The position numbers were made by a program, and so were the translations under genes. Below the pieces are notes generated by a model. It worked only from the letters and a program-made list of their open reading frames with translations. It had not been told where the DNA came from and did no database searches. Below are positions 32,446 to 46,165 of a DNA stretch of 64,000 nt, piece after piece (positions within the stretch are counted from its first letter, which is position 1; every line of letters begins with the position of its first letter). Source of the DNA: Portulaca oleracea (taxonomy: Eukaryota > Streptophyta > Magnoliopsida > Caryophyllales > Portulacaceae); NCBI GenBank assembly GCA_029582165.1, contig CM055893.1, positions 24,651,179 through 24,715,178 of the forward strand. Direction: 5' to 3'.

Positions 32446-34059
32446 AGTTGCGTACACGATCTTTTTGGTGTTTGAAGCAGTTGAGTCTCGAATATGCGAT
32501 GTATAATTTGATTACATGTCTCACTTATTTGGGCCAACATGATGTTGGGATGGCCATCATATGTGTCCGTCCAACATGGTTGCTGTGATCAATTGGAGTT
32601 GTTGGCCTTCTTCTTTTGTCATGTAAAGTTTATTTCCTTCTTTTTTTTTATTTATTTTTGATAAGATACCAACCTATGCAGTAAAAGTACAACAACCATG
32701 ACTCTTCCTTTTCCCTTTTTTTAATTCTTTTTTTAATATAATATATATCATAACTAATGTGATAAATTTTATCCAAATTTAATCAGATAAAATCTTTTCT
32801 GATTTTGAAGTTGGGTAGGACTCTGAGACTTGACCCGTTAAGCAGTATATATGTGGATCTCCTTGTGTTCCTCTTTATTCACCTACAACTCGTAGCTCAT
32901 CTGTTGTGCCTTCCATTTTTCTTTTTCATAATTGATTCTTTCATTTATGTGAATTAGGCCTACTCTGCCCAAGACTTGACTATTTTTTTTACCGAAATTC
33001 TGAAGCTTAACCACCGGGTTGCTCTCCACCGACATGATAATCGAAGCCTCATTTTGGGTTTTGTAGATTTTGAGATGTTGATGGAGTAATGGAGTTTGAT
33101 ATTTATGTTAATCTTACTTTTATTTTATTTTTTTTGTTTTTCTTTGTTTTCCACCAATGCTCAACTTGAACAATTGAATGTCATGTACTCATGTCCCTTA
33201 TCCTTTCGTCCTGTTTTGATGTTGATGAAGGAGTATCAAGCTTTTGAAATAATTCTTGTTGAAAAATTACTCCATATTGATACTCCACTTTAGTTTTCTG
33301 TAGCCTACTCAATCAATTTACTATGACAATGAATAATGATACTTGAAAATCAAACGTGGCGTTTTCCCTTTTCTTCTGTTTTTTTAATGTCTTAACTGCT
33401 TGTCTGCTCAGGAAGATGAAGAATTAGTCCGATTTGTAGTCATAATCGACCGTTTATTCAGAGATTGAACTGCAAATTGTTGTGGTTGATCTCTTGTCCA
33501 GAAATTGGTATGCCACTTTTTTTCTTTTTCAACCTGTCGACCGCTCATGCCGAAGAAAGGGAAATTTTGATTGAAATCGTAGATCTCCATAGCTACGACT
33601 CTCTGTTTTTCCAACAGCAAATTAATTTTCTTTGTTGCGTATGAACTACAATGGTAACTGTATTGATACTGGAATTGAACTTTTGCCATTAGTTTATGAC
33701 TGTATTCAACAAAACAAAGCTGCAAGAGGGGCGTGATATTTTGACAATCAGTACACTGATGTCTCTTGCTTTTCAATTCAATGAACTTGTACTCACCAAG
33801 ATATCAACTATCCTTTTTGTTTTTTTCTTTGCTTATACAAGTAATGGGCCCCACATATGAATAGTTGGGATTGATTTTGTTTGCTCACACGTGAGCTACA
33901 ATTTACAATCCAACTTTCTTAATTTTCCCCTTTATTATTATATTTTTTTTGCACGTAATTTTCATCACTTGAAAATTTTTATTCTTTCCTTTTTATTCTT
34001 TTTTTTTTGGTACAGAGAGCTGAGATTAATTGACAACGTCTCTTCAAGTTGTCCTGTTT
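32446..34059 (-). repeat. Unique interior block of mosaic family
   Basis: No convincing protein. Four diverged copies of this block occur: about 32925-34059, 40015-41180, 43731-44860 and 47105-48250. Shared landmarks include ACATGATAATCGAAGCC, TGAAGGAGTATCAAGC and GCTGCAAGAGGGG. Small ORFs recurring in the copies (for example 33096, 40201, 43902, 47298) are collinear but vary in frame and length. Confidence 0.65.
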
Positions 34060-35270
34060 ACTCCTCAGCGTGCTGACATAGAATAGTCCTAGACTATTCT
34101 CTTCAGGACTATCTGGGTCGATAGAGCCGTCATTGTGTTTACTCCTCGGGGATGTTCTAATGTATTAGACATCTTTGAGGTGTCTCTTTTTAGGACTGAC
34201 CTGGGTCAGTGGAGTCAACGCCTCACCGTAAGTGGAATACTCCTCAACTTACTGACGTAGAGTTGTCCTAGACAACTCTCTCAAAAACGACAGTATAGTT
34301 TGGGTCGGCGGAGTCAGCGCCTTGCCGCAAGTGGAATACTCCTCAGCTTACTGGCGTAGAGTTGTCCTAGACAACTCTCTCAGAAACGTCAGTACAGTGT
34401 GGGTCGACGGAGTCATCGCATTGCTTTAGGGTGATTACTCCCTTGATTGCTGGCGTAGAGTTGTCCTAGACAACTCTCTCTAAAACGACAACACAGCCAG
34501 GGTCGACTAGGTCATCGCCTCGTCGCAAGTGGAACACTCTTCAGCGTACTAACGTAAAGTGGTCACAGACTTACTCTCTTCAGGACTGTCTAGGTCGACA
34601 ACGTCATTGCTTCGCCTTGGCTTATGTCGGCTAGGTCATCGCCTCGTCGCAAGTGGAACACACCTCAGCGTGCTAACGTAGAGTGGTCACAGAGTTACTG
34701 TCTTTAGGACTGGTTGGGTCCACAACGTCATTGCCTTGCCTTGGCTTATGTTGGATACTGCCCCGGCTACTGACATAGAGTTGTCTTAGACAACTCTATC
34801 AAAAACGACAGTACAGTCGTGGTCGACGGAGTCATCATTTCACCTCGAGTGGAATACTCCTCAGCGTACTAACGCAGAGTGGTCACAGACTTACTCTCTT
34901 TTGGACTGTCTGGGTCGACAGGGTCGTCGCTTGGCTTCAAATAGAATACTCCCCAACTTAATGGCGTAGAGTTGTCCTAGACGACTCTTTCAAAAACGAC
35001 AGTAGAGTTTGGGTCGACAGAGTCATCGATTGGCTTCAAATGGAATACTCAACTTATTGGCGTAGAGTTGTCCTAGACAACTCTTTCAGAAACGCCAGTA
35101 GAGTTTGGGTCGACAGAGTCATCGCTTGGCTTCAAATGGAATACTCCTCAACTTACTGGGGTAGAGTTGTCCTAGACAACTCTCTCAAAAACGGTAGTAG
35201 AGTTTTGGTCGACTTAGTCATCATCTTGACTTGAGCGGAATACTCCTCAGCTTACTAATGTTATGATGTA
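34060..35270 (-). repeat. Tandem array of about 99-bp hairpin-bearing repeats
   Basis: Units contain CTCAGCTTACTGGCGT, then a perfect hairpin with stem AGAGTTGTC and loop CTA, then a GTCGACGGAGTCATCGC-like stretch. Hairpins start at 34259, 34358 and 34457, a 99-bp period. At 34080 the stem is AGAATAGTC with the same loop. Some units carry a diverged AGAGTGGTC form. Related arrays are at 44880-45190 and 56722-57800, with left ends at 41190-41322 and 48255-48390. Confidence 0.85.
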
Positions 35271-35750
35271 TTAGACATCTTGAGGTTTCTCTTTTCATAA
35301 CTAAACTGGGTTGACGGAGTCATCATCTCACCACAAGTGCCCATGGAGTATATCTTTTCTATTTATGAAACTTGACTTCTCTACTGAGGCGTGATGTGTC
35401 AGCAAGATTTTTTTCTAAAGATTCACGACAAGCCAGCCTAACATGTTCTCAACTCTGATTGATAGATGGACACCTCCAACTAGCTTGCCCCTAGTATTGA
35501 CCCGAGCGGGACGTCGATGTCGCCAGCTTGAAAGAGTCTACCCCTTAGCCAAAGGAGTGCGCCGCTGATTTGAAGGACGATGGCGTCCTCTTGAAGTAGA
35601 ATTCAACCAACACGACTAGGATGCCACCACATTGCCTGCTTGAAGGAAGTTTTCAACCATATTGAGTATTCCATTGATGATGCTGACTTGAAGCATACCA
35701 CTGACATGAAGATCTTGGCAAGCCAGAGTGCGACTTGAAAGCCCAGAATT
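35271..35750. repeat. Non-coding block of mosaic family
   Basis: No gene. Repeated at 38294-38515, 45190-45690 and 57800-58300 (landmark AGAGTCTACCCCTTAGCCAA). Confidence 0.6.
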
Positions 35751-36470
35751 TGATGATTTAGAAGTTGGTCAATTTCTTGCTTTTTTGACTTGGGAGTTTT
35801 CGTTGTAATGATGTAGAAGTCTTTAAACTTGTCGATTTTGGGCGAGTTACTGACTTTGTTGACTTAAGATTTTCTCTATCTAACTTGTGAGTCTTTGCCT
35901 TTCTTGACTTGGGAGTCTTGCGAACCTTGAAGTTTGTTGACTTGGACGTCATAATTTTTTTTTCCCTCTTGGCTTGTGAGCCATTTCATGTTATTGATTT
36001 GAATTTCATTGACTTGTAAGTCTTTCATGTTATCGACTTGGGAGTGAGGAGATTTGTTGATGCGAGAGTTTGACTGACTTGGAAGTCTTTGTCATGTTGT
36101 TGACTTGGAAATCAAGGGACTCGGTGACTTAAGAGTCTTGAAGTTTGTCGATTTGAAAGTCTTAAATTTTTGCAGGCTTGGAAGTCTTTAATTTTTGCTG
36201 ACTTAGAAGTCAGTGAATTTGGTGACTTGAGAGTCTTGATATTTGTTGACTTGAAGGTCTCAATTTTGCTGACTTGGAAGTCTTAAATTTTTGCTGACTT
36301 GGAAGTCGATGAATCTGGTGACATGAGAGTATTGAAATTTGTTTACTTGAAGGTCTCAATTTTGCTGACTTGGAAGTCTTTAATTTTTGCTGACTTGGAA
36401 GTCGATGAATCTAGTGACTTGAGAGTCTTGAAATTTGTTGACTTGAAAATCACAATTTTTTTTAATCAAT
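35751..36470 (-). repeat. GACTTGG-type degenerate tandem repeats
   Basis: The near-palindrome GACTTGGAAGTC (stem GACTT/AAGTC) and variants recur about every 25-35 bp (for example 36271, 36296, 36368). Similar arrays are at 38520-39005, 45690-46165 and 58300-59260. On the minus strand they can encode a Lys/Ser/Thr-rich repeat, clearest at 58910-59266. Confidence 0.8.
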
Positions 36471-36762
36471 TCATGACCATTTTGTCTTTGTTATGTTATG
36501 ATTGTATTTGGGTCTGGACCCAAATTGCCTACGCACCTTAAAGATGAAACACTTATAAGGATCAAGCCAAACGTAGTTCAAATTCAAAGGAGAAATAGAG
36601 ATTTTATTTACTAATTTAGCCGTACACAGTTTATACTCTTGCGGGCCAGGAGTATTACAATGATAAAATTGAAAGGAAATAAAGTGCAAATGAACAGAAA
36701 ATGAAATCTTTTTTTTTGGTAAACAGTTTAGGCTCTTGCTCGGGAGCTACATCTTCACTTTC

Positions 36763-38141
36763 TTAGATTTTTACTTTGGAAGAAGAAAGCGTTGCCTCTC
36801 GTTCAAGCTCTTCATTGACGTTGTTTTTGCTTTGATGACCGGTGAAGATCACAGTGCGTCTCTTCACTCTCAAGGATCCTTTAGTCTTGACCTCCGATGT
36901 TGAACAACGCTTCATGCGAGATGGGATGGAGCTTTGAACTTCGTTGACGACTCCAAGGCGGCTGAATGCGGAGCTCTTTTCCTGGTCGGCTTGTGAGTTT
37001 GCCACCTCTTTAGCTTGTTTGATCTTTGCTAATACATAAGACTTTAATCTCGAACCACCCTTGATCCTGCTGAAGATTAAGGTTTTACGCTCTCCTCGAA
37101 ACCCTATTTGCTCAAAGACAGAAGTTTGTCTGTGGGAAGCAGACCGTCCCAGCCTATCGAACACGGAGAGTTTTGACTTAGGCTGATGCTCCCTTCCTTC
37201 GCTATCATCTTCTTCGATCTCGAAGCAGGATACCATGTTCACAGCTGCAACATTGTTAACTTCTCCAAAGAAGTAATTCGGAAAGAATTCCTCTAGCATG
37301 ACAGGAAGACGAGGACCTCGCGTAAGCAACTCAATTGAACTGGCTTCTTGTTTCTCGATGACTCTAAGTTTCTTCCTCTCCATTGAAGGTTGCAGGTTGT
37401 TTCTTCTCTTTTGGGATGTTTGGGTGGTGATGTTTGGAATTCCCTTTGCCCCCTAGTCTTCTTCCGAGTCACCGAGCTCCATCCTTTATCTTCACCAAAA
37501 GCTTCTGGTACTTGCTCATGTTCATCTCGAGGTACCTGTGCTAGCACAGTAAGAGGGACTGGTTTCTGGTATCCAAACTGAATCATTAAGCATTCACTTC
37601 CCTTGCATGGAATTGGTCGTGTTGAGACGTAATTGGATTCGACATTATCTTTCCTTCCTCAGCTACTTCATGATCTTCTCCTTGAGCGTGATGCACTTCT
37701 CTATAGGGTAACTGACTACCCTATGATAACGACAGTATCGTGGATCGGTAAGTCTTCCCACTTCTTCCGGCCTCTTTGGTTGTGGAAGTTCGATAACTCC
37801 TGTCTCTAACAAGTTGTCTAGCATTCCTGATAAACCCGAGTTAGGAAATGGGTACTTCTTTCTTGAATCTCCTTCAATGTAGGGCGCTTCATTTCAATAT
37901 CTTTCGAGGAAGTGAATTTCTCCCTTTCTTCCTTGTCGCCATCATCTTTGGAAGACTCTTTGTCAGATTCTTCCTTGTCTTTCTCTTCATCTTGATAAGG
38001 TCACTTCTCGATCTTTCTCATCAGTTTTGCGATCTGTTCCCTTTGTTTGCTGATTTTCTTGTCTTTTTCTTCACTTTCCCTGGAGAGCCAGTTTAGTATA
38101 CCCTCAAGTTGAGCTATCTTTTCTTCCATGTTGACAGCCAT
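36763..38141 (-). pseudogene. gag-like gene, mosaic copy 1 (core deleted)
   Basis: Starts at ATG 38141 with a coiled-coil segment (MAVNMEEKIAQLEGIL, then EKDKKISKQREQIAKLMRKIEK) ended by TGA, then an acidic linker. It lacks the retrotransposon gag core that copy 4 retains at 61185-60787. The later part, 37586-37293 then 37383-36763 in another frame, holds FGYQKPVPLTVLAQVPRDEH, EVNNVAAVNMVSCFEIEEDDSEG and SVFDRLGRSASH-type repeats. Frameshifted. A TGG-type PBS lies just upstream at 38203-38220. Confidence 0.7.
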
Positions 38142-38202
38142 GATGTCGCTTGAATCGAAGGTCGAGTTTGACTTCTTGGAGAAAAAGATGAACGGCAGAG
38201 AC

Positions 38203-38220
38203 GTCCCACCGAGCGTGCCA
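38203..38220 (-). other. Primer binding site, mosaic family
   Basis: Minus strand TGGCACGCTCGGTGGGAC, 4 nt from the LTR end at 38225. A copy mutated in its first bases is at 43128-43145. I do not name the tRNA. Confidence 0.7.
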
Positions 38221-38224
38221 AATT

Positions 38225-39535
38225 TGTAAACACAAATTTCGAATCTAAAATAAATAAAGACAAGAAATTGAGAAACAAAATAATTTGTATCTTGAAAGAG
38301 TCTACCCCTTAGCCAAAGGAGATTGTCGCTGATTTGAAGGACGATGGCGTCGTCATGTAGTAGAATTCAACCAACACGACTTGGATGCCCCCATGTTGTC
38401 TGCTTGAAGGAAGTTGTCAACCATATTGAGTATTACATTGATGATGCTGACTTGAAGCATACCATCGACATGAAGATCTTGGCAAGCCAGAGTGCGACTT
38501 GAAAGCCCAGAATTTGATGACTTAGAAGTTGGTCAATTTCTAGCTTTTTTGACATGGGAGTTTTTGTTGTAATGCCGTAGAAGTCTTTAAGCATGTCGAT
38601 TTTGGGCGAGTTACTGACTTTGTGGATATAATATTTTCTCTATTGAACTTGTGAATCTTTGCCTGTCTTGACTTGGGAGTCTTGCAAACCTTGAAGTTTG
38701 TTGACTTGGACGTCACAATTTTTTTCCCTCTTGACTTGTAAGCCATTTCATGTTACTGATATGAATTTCGTTGACTTGTAAGTCTTTCATTTTATCGACT
38801 TGGGAATGAGGAGATTTGTTGATGCGAGAGTTTGACTGACTTGGAAGTCTTTGTCATATTGTTGACTTGGAAATCAAGGGACTTGGTGACTTAAGAGTCT
38901 TGAAGTTTGTCGATTTGAAAGTCTTAAATTTTAGTAGGCTTGGAAGTCTTTAATTTTTGCTGACTTAGAAGTCGGTGAATTTGGTGACTTGAGAGTCTTG
39001 AAATTTATAGTTCATTCTTCTGAGGGCTTTGCAGGTTTTGCCGAAGAACTCTTTAGCAGTTCTTGATCTTGACGGGGTAGAGGTTTGAAGACTTGATCTT
39101 GAGCTTTTGCAGTCTTCGATCCTTGGCGCTTGGTAGCTGGAGACTGCTGGCAATTTGATCTCCTGAAACCTCTGGAGTGCAGAATGCTAAATGCCGTCGG
39201 GAGTAGATTGCAGAGTGTGTCTTGAAAATGAGGGAGAGAACCCTATTTATAGGCTCTAGGGGCCTAGGGTTACCTAGGGTTTGAGTCGAGTTTGGGCTTG
39301 GGCCCAAATTAATAATTATTCCTTTAATTTTAAATAAAGAAATAACTATCATTTTCCGCATCATAATTGACACGTGTCACGACGCTACTGGCCATGATAC
39401 ATTTCCATTTAAAATTTAATTAAATGGATCGTCGTAATTAATTGTACACGTGGCGGATGATAATTAGCCGAATAAATGTATTTTATTTTCCACGTGTCAT
39501 TTTCTTACTTGTTGACAAATTTTTGCCTCCCACAT
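38225..39535 (-). repeat. Rearranged LTR of mosaic copy 2
   Basis: LTR sequence 38225-38293 jumps to interior sequence 38294-39005 (equivalent of 35530-36240), then back to LTR 39006-39535. The second junction, in TCTTGAAATTT just before TTCTTCTGAGGGC, is shared with 46165, so that fused arrangement was itself duplicated. Confidence 0.7.
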
Positions 39536-40073
39536 ATGCCCCTTTTGAGAGTCAGCCGCGGACATGAACTTTTTGGTGTTTGAAGCAGTTGGGTCTTGAA
39601 TATGCGATGGATAATTTGATCACATGTCTCACTTATTTTGGGCCAACAAGATGTTGGAATGGCCATCATATGTGTCCGTCCATCATGGTTGCTATGATCA
39701 ATTGGAGTTGTTGGCCTTCTTCGTCTTCTCATGTAAAGTTTATTTCTTTCTTTTTTTTTAATTTATTTTTGATAAGATACTACAACAACCATGACTCTTC
39801 CGTTTCCCTTTTTTTATTTTTTTAAATATAATATATATCACAACTTAATATGATAAATTTTATCCAAATTTAATCAGATAAAATCTTTTCTGATTTTGAA
39901 TTTGGGTAGGACTCTGAGACTTGACCCGTTAATTAGTATAAATGTGGATCTCCTTGTGTCTCTCTTTATTTACCTACAACTCGTAGCTCATCTGTTGTGC
40001 CTTCCATTTTTCTTTTTCATAACTCATTCTTTGTTTTATGTGAATTAGGCCTACTCTAACCAAGTCTCGACAG

Positions 40074-40104
<31 letters not shown>

Positions 40105-41322
40105 GAAATTCTGAAGCTTAACCACCGGGCTTGCTCTCCACCGACATGATAATCGAAGCCTGTTTTTGGCTTTTGCAGATTTTGAGATTTTTATGGAGTA
40201 ATGGAGTTTGATATTTATGTTAATCTTGCTTTTATTTTATTTTATTTTTTTTGTTTTTCTTTGTTTTCCACCAATGCTAAACATGAACAATTGAATGTCA
40301 TCTACTCATGTCCCTTATCCTTTCGTCCTGTTTTGATGTCGATGAAGGAGTATCTAGCTTTTGAAATAATTCTTGTTGAAAAATTACTCCATATTGATAC
40401 TCCACTTTAGTTTTTTGTAGCCTACTCAATCAATTTACTATGACAATGAATAACGATACTTGAAAATCAAACGTGGCGTTTTCCCTTTTCTTCTCTTTTT
40501 CTAATGTCTTAACTGCTTGTCTGCTCAGGAAGATGAAGATTTAGTTCGATTCGTAGTCATAGCCGACCGTTTATTCAGAGATTGAACTGCAAAGTTTTGT
40601 GGTTGATCTCTTGTCCAGAAATTGGAATGCAATTTTTTTTTTCAACCTGTCGATCGCTCATGCAGAAGAAAGGGAAATTTTGATAGAAATCGTAGATCTC
40701 CATTGCTCCGACTCTCTCTTTTTCCAACATCAAATTAATTTACTTTGTTGCATCTGAACTACAATGGTAACCGTATTGATACTGAAATTGAACTTTTGCC
40801 CAGATTTTATGATTGTATTCAACAAAACAAAGCTGCAAGAGGGGAGTGATATATTGACCAGCATTGCAGTGATGTCTCCTGCTTTTCAATTCAATGAACT
40901 TGTACTCACCAAGATATCAGCTATCCTTTTTTTTCTTTGCTTATACAAGTGATGGGCCCCACATATGAATAGTTGGGAATGATTTTGTTTGTTCACACGT
41001 GAGCTACAATTTACAATCCAACTTTCTTAATTTGCCCCTTTATTACTATATTATTTTTTTTTGCACGTAATTTTCATTACTTGAAAATTTTTATTCTTTC
41101 CTCTATATTCTTTTTATTTTTTTTTGGTACAGGGAGCTGAGATTAATTGACAACTTCTACTTGAAGTTGTCCTGTTTACTCCTCAGCGTGCTGATGTAGA
41201 ATAGTCCTAGACTATTCTTTGTAGGACTGTCTGGGTCGACAGAGCCGTCATTGTGTTTACTCCTCAGGGATATTCTAATATATTAGACATCTTTGAGGTG
41301 TCTCTTTTCAGAACTGACCTGG
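39536..41322 (-). repeat. Mosaic copy 2, PPT to hairpin block
   Basis: Collinear with 32427-34210 and, more closely, with 46690-48390. A run of about 25 T lies at 40074-40101. It ends at the Athila junction CCTGG|TGTTCGG. Confidence 0.7.
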
Positions 41323-41687
41323 TGTTCGGTTGTAATTTTTGTGGTTTTCTAGTAAGGGTTGTCGGTCTCAAGGATGGGTGTTAGGCTTGATTGAGGTAAT
41401 CGGTTTGCGTTGGGGTTTTTCTCAATTGCGGAAAGCGATAAATTATTTAAAGGAAAGCAATTAAACTAACCTAGACATGGAATTAAGGAAAGCAATAAAA
41501 GCATGACATCAAATTAAGCAACTAAAACAATTAATGGAAACTAGAACGAACAATGAAGTTAAGACAAGAAATTATACCTCAAATGAACAATCTCCACTAA
41601 TCTTCAATCTACCTTTGCAATTTCCCCCGAACAAACAAGATATTGTGGATTGGATTACCAAGGATCCCCCAAATTCTCACTAGGAAG
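41323..41687 (-). mobile_element. Athila-like LTR fragment
   Basis: Matches the first 365 bp of the LTR at 48391 and sits at the same host junction (ACTGACCTGG before it). Sequence then switches to gag at a GGAAG microhomology. The rest of the element is missing. Confidence 0.85.
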
Positions 41688-43066
41688 AAGAAAGCATCGC
41701 CTCTTGTTCAAGCTCTTCATTTACGTTGTTTTTGCTTTGATGACCGGTGAAGATCACAGTGCGTCTCTTCACTCTCAGGGATCCTTTAGTCTTGACCTGC
41801 GATGTTGAACAACGCTTCATGCAAGATGGGATGGAGCTTTGAACTTCGTTGATCACTCCAAGGCGGCTGAATGCGGAGCTCTTTTCCTAGTCGGGTTGTG
41901 TGTTTGCCATCTCTTCGGCTTGTTTGATCTTTGACAATACATAAGACTTTAATCTCGAACCACCCTTGATCCTGCTGAAGATCAAGGTTTTACGCTCTCC
42001 TCGACACCCTATCTGCTCAAAGACAGAAATTTTCTGTGGGAAGCAGACCGTCCCAGCCTATCGAACACGAAGAGTTTTGACTTATGCTGATGCTCCGTTC
42101 CTTCACTATCATCTTCTTCGATCTTGAAGCAGGATACCATGTTCACAGCTGCAACATTGTTAACTTCTCCAAAGAAGTAATTCGGAAAGTATTGCTTCAC
42201 CATGACAGGAAGACGAGGGCCTCGCGTAAGCAACTCAGTTGAACTGGCTTCTTGTTTCTTGATGACTCCAAGTTTCTTCCTCTCCGTTGAAGGTTGCAGG
42301 TTGTTTCTTCTCATTTGGGGTGTTTGGGTGGTGATGTTTGGAATTCCCTTTGCCCCCTAGTCTTCTTCCGAGTCACCGAGCTCCATCCTTTATCTTCACC
42401 AAAAGCTTCTTGTACTTGCTCATGTTCATCTCGAGGTACCTGTGCTAGCACAGTAAGAGGGACTGGTTTCTGGTATCCAAACTGAATCATTAAGCATTCA
42501 CTTCCCTTGCGTGGAATTGGTCGTGTTGAGACGTAATTGGATTCTACATTATCATCCAAGTCCAATATTATCTTTCCTTCCTCAGCTAGCTTGATGATCT
42601 GTTCCTTGAGCGTGATGCACTTCTCTAGAGGGTGACTGACTACCCTATGATAACGATAGTATCGTGGATCGGTAAGTCTTCCCACTTCTTCCGGCCTCTT
42701 TGGTTGTGGAAGTTCGATAACTTCTGTCTCTAACAAGTTGTCTAGCATTCCTGATAAATCCGAGTCAGGAAATGGGTACTTCTTTTCTTGAAGCTCCTTC
42801 AATGTAGGGCACTTCATTTTAATATCTTTCGAGGAAGTGAATTTCTCCCTTTCTTCCTTGTCGCCATCACCTTTGGAAGACTCTTTGTCAGATTCTTCCT
42901 TGTCTTTCTCTTCATCTTGATAAGGTCACTTCTCGATCTTTCTCATCAGTTTTGCGATCTGTTCCCTTTGTTTGCTGATTTTCTTGTCTTTTTCTTCACT
43001 TTCCCTTGAGAGCCTGTTTAGCATACCCTCAAGTTGAGCTATCTTTTCTTCCATGTTGACAGCCAT
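41688..43066 (-). pseudogene. gag-like gene, mosaic copy 2
   Basis: Same layout as copy 1. ATG at 43066 opens the coiled-coil start. Frame 42817-42311 (168 residues) has LPQPKRPEEVGRLTDPRYYR then YHRVVSHPLEKCITLKEQI, a Cys/His segment seen in plant Gypsy gag-pol leaders. Frame 42314-42009 continues with VNNVAAVNMVSCFKIEEDD. The gag core is absent, as in copy 1. Confidence 0.7.
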
Positions 43067-43149
43067 GATGTCGCTTGAATTGAAGGTCGAATTTGACTTC
43101 CTTGAGAAAAAGATGAAAGGCAGAGACGTCCCACCGAGCGTGCATAATT

Positions 43150-43730
43150 TGTAAACACAAATTTCGAGTCTAAAATAAATAAAGACAAGTAATTGAGAAA
43201 CAAAATAATTTATATTAATATTTGAATGTATGCGGGTACAATCTCTGTATTAAATACAATAAAGCAGTCCTCGGATTCGATCTCCTGAAATTTGGGTGAG
43301 CCGAGGGCACGGACACTTGATTTCGATCTCGGATGCAGATTAAGCTGAAGAACTCTTGTAGTAGATCTTGAGCTGAAGGTCTTGAGCGTTGATCCCCTTA
43401 GTGCTTGTAGCTGGAGGCTGCTCGAAGGTTGACTGTTGGCAGGTTGACTGTTGGTTGCAGTTCTTCAAGTTCTTGGATGCGAGGGCCTGAGTGCTTGGTC
43501 TCGATCGTTGAACCAGATGAAGAAGATGACTGTAGTCTTTTGATGTGAAGAACAAAAGTTGTTGAACTAGTAGGCGTTGGTCCTTGGCGCTTGATACCTG
43601 GAGCTCGCTTGTAGTTCGATCTTCTGTGGGCTTTGCAGGTTTTGCGGAAGAACTCTGTAGCAGTTCTTGATCTTGACACGGTAGAGGCTTGCAGACTCAA
43701 TCTTGAGCTGTAGCAGTTCTTGAGCTTTTT
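43150..43730 (-). repeat. LTR fragment, mosaic copy 3
   Basis: Matches 31437-32010 and then jumps into the interior block (TTTTTCATAACTGATTC), skipping the rest of the LTR and the PPT. Confidence 0.75.
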
Positions 43731-46165
43731 CATAACTGATTCTTTCTTTTATGTGAATTAGGCCTACTCTGCCCAAGTCTTGACTGTTTTGTTTTATCGA
43801 AATTCTAAAGCTTAACCAAGGGGCTTGCTCTCCACCGACAGGATAATCGAAGCCTCTTTTTGGCTTTTGCAGATTTTGAGATGTTGATGGAGTAATGGAG
43901 TTTGATATGTAAGTTAATCTTGCTTTTATTTTATTTTTCTTTGTTTTCCACCAATGTTCAACATGAACAATTGAATGTCATGTACTCATGTCCTTTATCC
44001 TTTCGTCCGGTTTTGATGTCGATGAAGGAGTATCAAGCTTTTGAAATAATTCTTGTCGAAAAATTACTCCATATTGATAGTCCACTTTAGTTTTTTGTAG
44101 CCTACTCAATTAATTTACTATGACAATAATAATGATACTTGAAAATCAAACGTGGCGTTTTCCCTTTTCTTCTCTTTTTTTTTAATGTCTTAACTGCTTG
44201 TCTGCTTAAGAAGATGAAGAATAAGACTGGTTCGTAGTCATAGTCGACCGTTTATTATATTCAGAGATTGAACTGCAAATTGTTGTTGTTGATCTCTTGT
44301 CCAGAAATTGGAATGCAACTTTTTTTTTCAACCTGTTGATCGGTCATGCCGTAGAAAGGGAAATTTTGATTGAAATCGTAGATCTCCATAGCTACGACTC
44401 TCTCTATATCCAACAGTAAATTAATTTGCTTTGTTGCGTCTGAACTACAATGGTAATCGTATTGATACTGGAATTGAACTTTTGCCCAGATTTTATGACT
44501 GTATTCAACAAAACAAAGCTGCAAGAGGGGAGTGATATTTTGACCAACAGTACAGTGATGTCTCCTGATTTTTAATTCAATGAACTTGTACTCATCAAGA
44601 TATCAACTATCATTTTTTTTTCTTTGCTTATACAAGTAATGGGCCCTACCTATGAATAATTGGGATTGATTTTGTTTGCTCACACGTGAGCTACAATTTA
44701 CAATCCAACTTTTTAAATTTGCCCCTTTATTATTATATTATTTTTTTTTGCATGTAATTTTCATCACTTGAAAATTTTTATTGTTTCCATTTTATTCTTT
44801 TTTTTTTTGGTATAGGGAGCTGAGATTAATTGACATCTTCTGCTTGAAGTTGTCCGGTTTACTCCCAGCGTGCTGACATAGAATAGTCCTAGACTATTCT
44901 TTTCGAAAACGGCAATAGAGTTTGGGTCGATAGAGTCATTGATTGGCTTCAAATGGAATACTCCTCAACTTACTGGCGTAGGGTTATCCTAGACAACTCT
45001 TTCAAAAACGGCAGTAGAGTTTGGGTCGACAGAGTCATCGCTTGGCTTCAAATGGAATACTCCTTAACTTACTGGGGTAGAGTTGTCCTAGATAACTCTC
45101 TCAAAAACAGCAGTAGAGTTTCGGTCAACTTAGTCATCGTCTCGGCTTGACTAGAATACTCCTCAGCTTACTGACGTTATGATGTATTAGACATCTTGAT
45201 GTTTCTCTTTTCAGAACTAAACTTTGTCGATGGAGTCATCATCTCACCACAAGTGCCCCTGGAGTATTTTTTAGCTACTTATGGGCAATGAAGAGCAAAC
45301 TTGACTTCCCTACTAAGGCATGATGAGTCAGCAATATTTTTTTCTAAAGATTTACGACAAGCCAGCCTAACATGTTCTTGACTATGATTGATAGAAGGAC
45401 ACCGCCAGCTGGCTTGCACCTAGTATTGACCCGAGTGGGACGTCAATTTCGCCAGCTTGAAAGAGTCTACCCCTTAGCCAAAGGAGTGCGCCGCTGATTT
45501 GAAAGACGATGGTGTCGTCTTGTAGTAGAATTCAACCAACACGACTAGGATGTCCCCATGTTTCCTGCTTGAAGGAAGTTGTCAACCATATTGAGTATTA
45601 CATTGATGATGCTGACTTGAAGCATACCATCGACATGAAGATCTTGGCAAGCCAGAGTGCGACTTGAAAGCCAGAATTTGATGACTTAGAAGTTGGTCAA
45701 TTTCTTGCTTTTTTGACTTGGGAGTTTTCGTTGTAACGCCGTAGAAGTCTTTAAGCATGTCGATTTTGGGCGAATTACTGACTTTGTGGATTTAAGATTT
45801 TCTCTATCGAACTTGTGAATCTTTGCCTGTCTTGGCTTGGGAGTCTTGCGAACCTTGATGTTTGTTGACTTGGATGGCACAATTTTTTTCCCTCTTGACT
45901 TGTGAGCCATTTCATGTTACTGATTTGAATTTCGTTGACTTGTAAGTCTTTCATTTTATTGACTTGGAAGTGAGGAGATTTGTTGATGCGAGAGTTTGAC
46001 TGACTTGGTAGTCTTTGTCATGTTGTTAACTTGGAAATCAAGGGACTTGGTGACTTAAGAGTCTTGAAGTTTGTCGATTTGAAAGTCTTAAATTTTTGTA
46101 GGCTTGGAAGTCTTTAATTTTTGCGGACTTAGAAGTCGGTGAATTTGGTGACTTGAGAGTCTTGA
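43731..46165 (-). repeat. Mosaic copy 3 interior
   Basis: Unique block (to about 44860), a short hairpin array (44880-45190), spacer block and GACTTGG array (45690-46165). No gag or other protein. Confidence 0.7.

Noticed and set aside
37390..38096. Plus-strand ORFs opposite the gag-like regions
   Set aside because: Antisense shadows of the minus-strand gag remnants. The equivalents at 42294-43009 behave the same.
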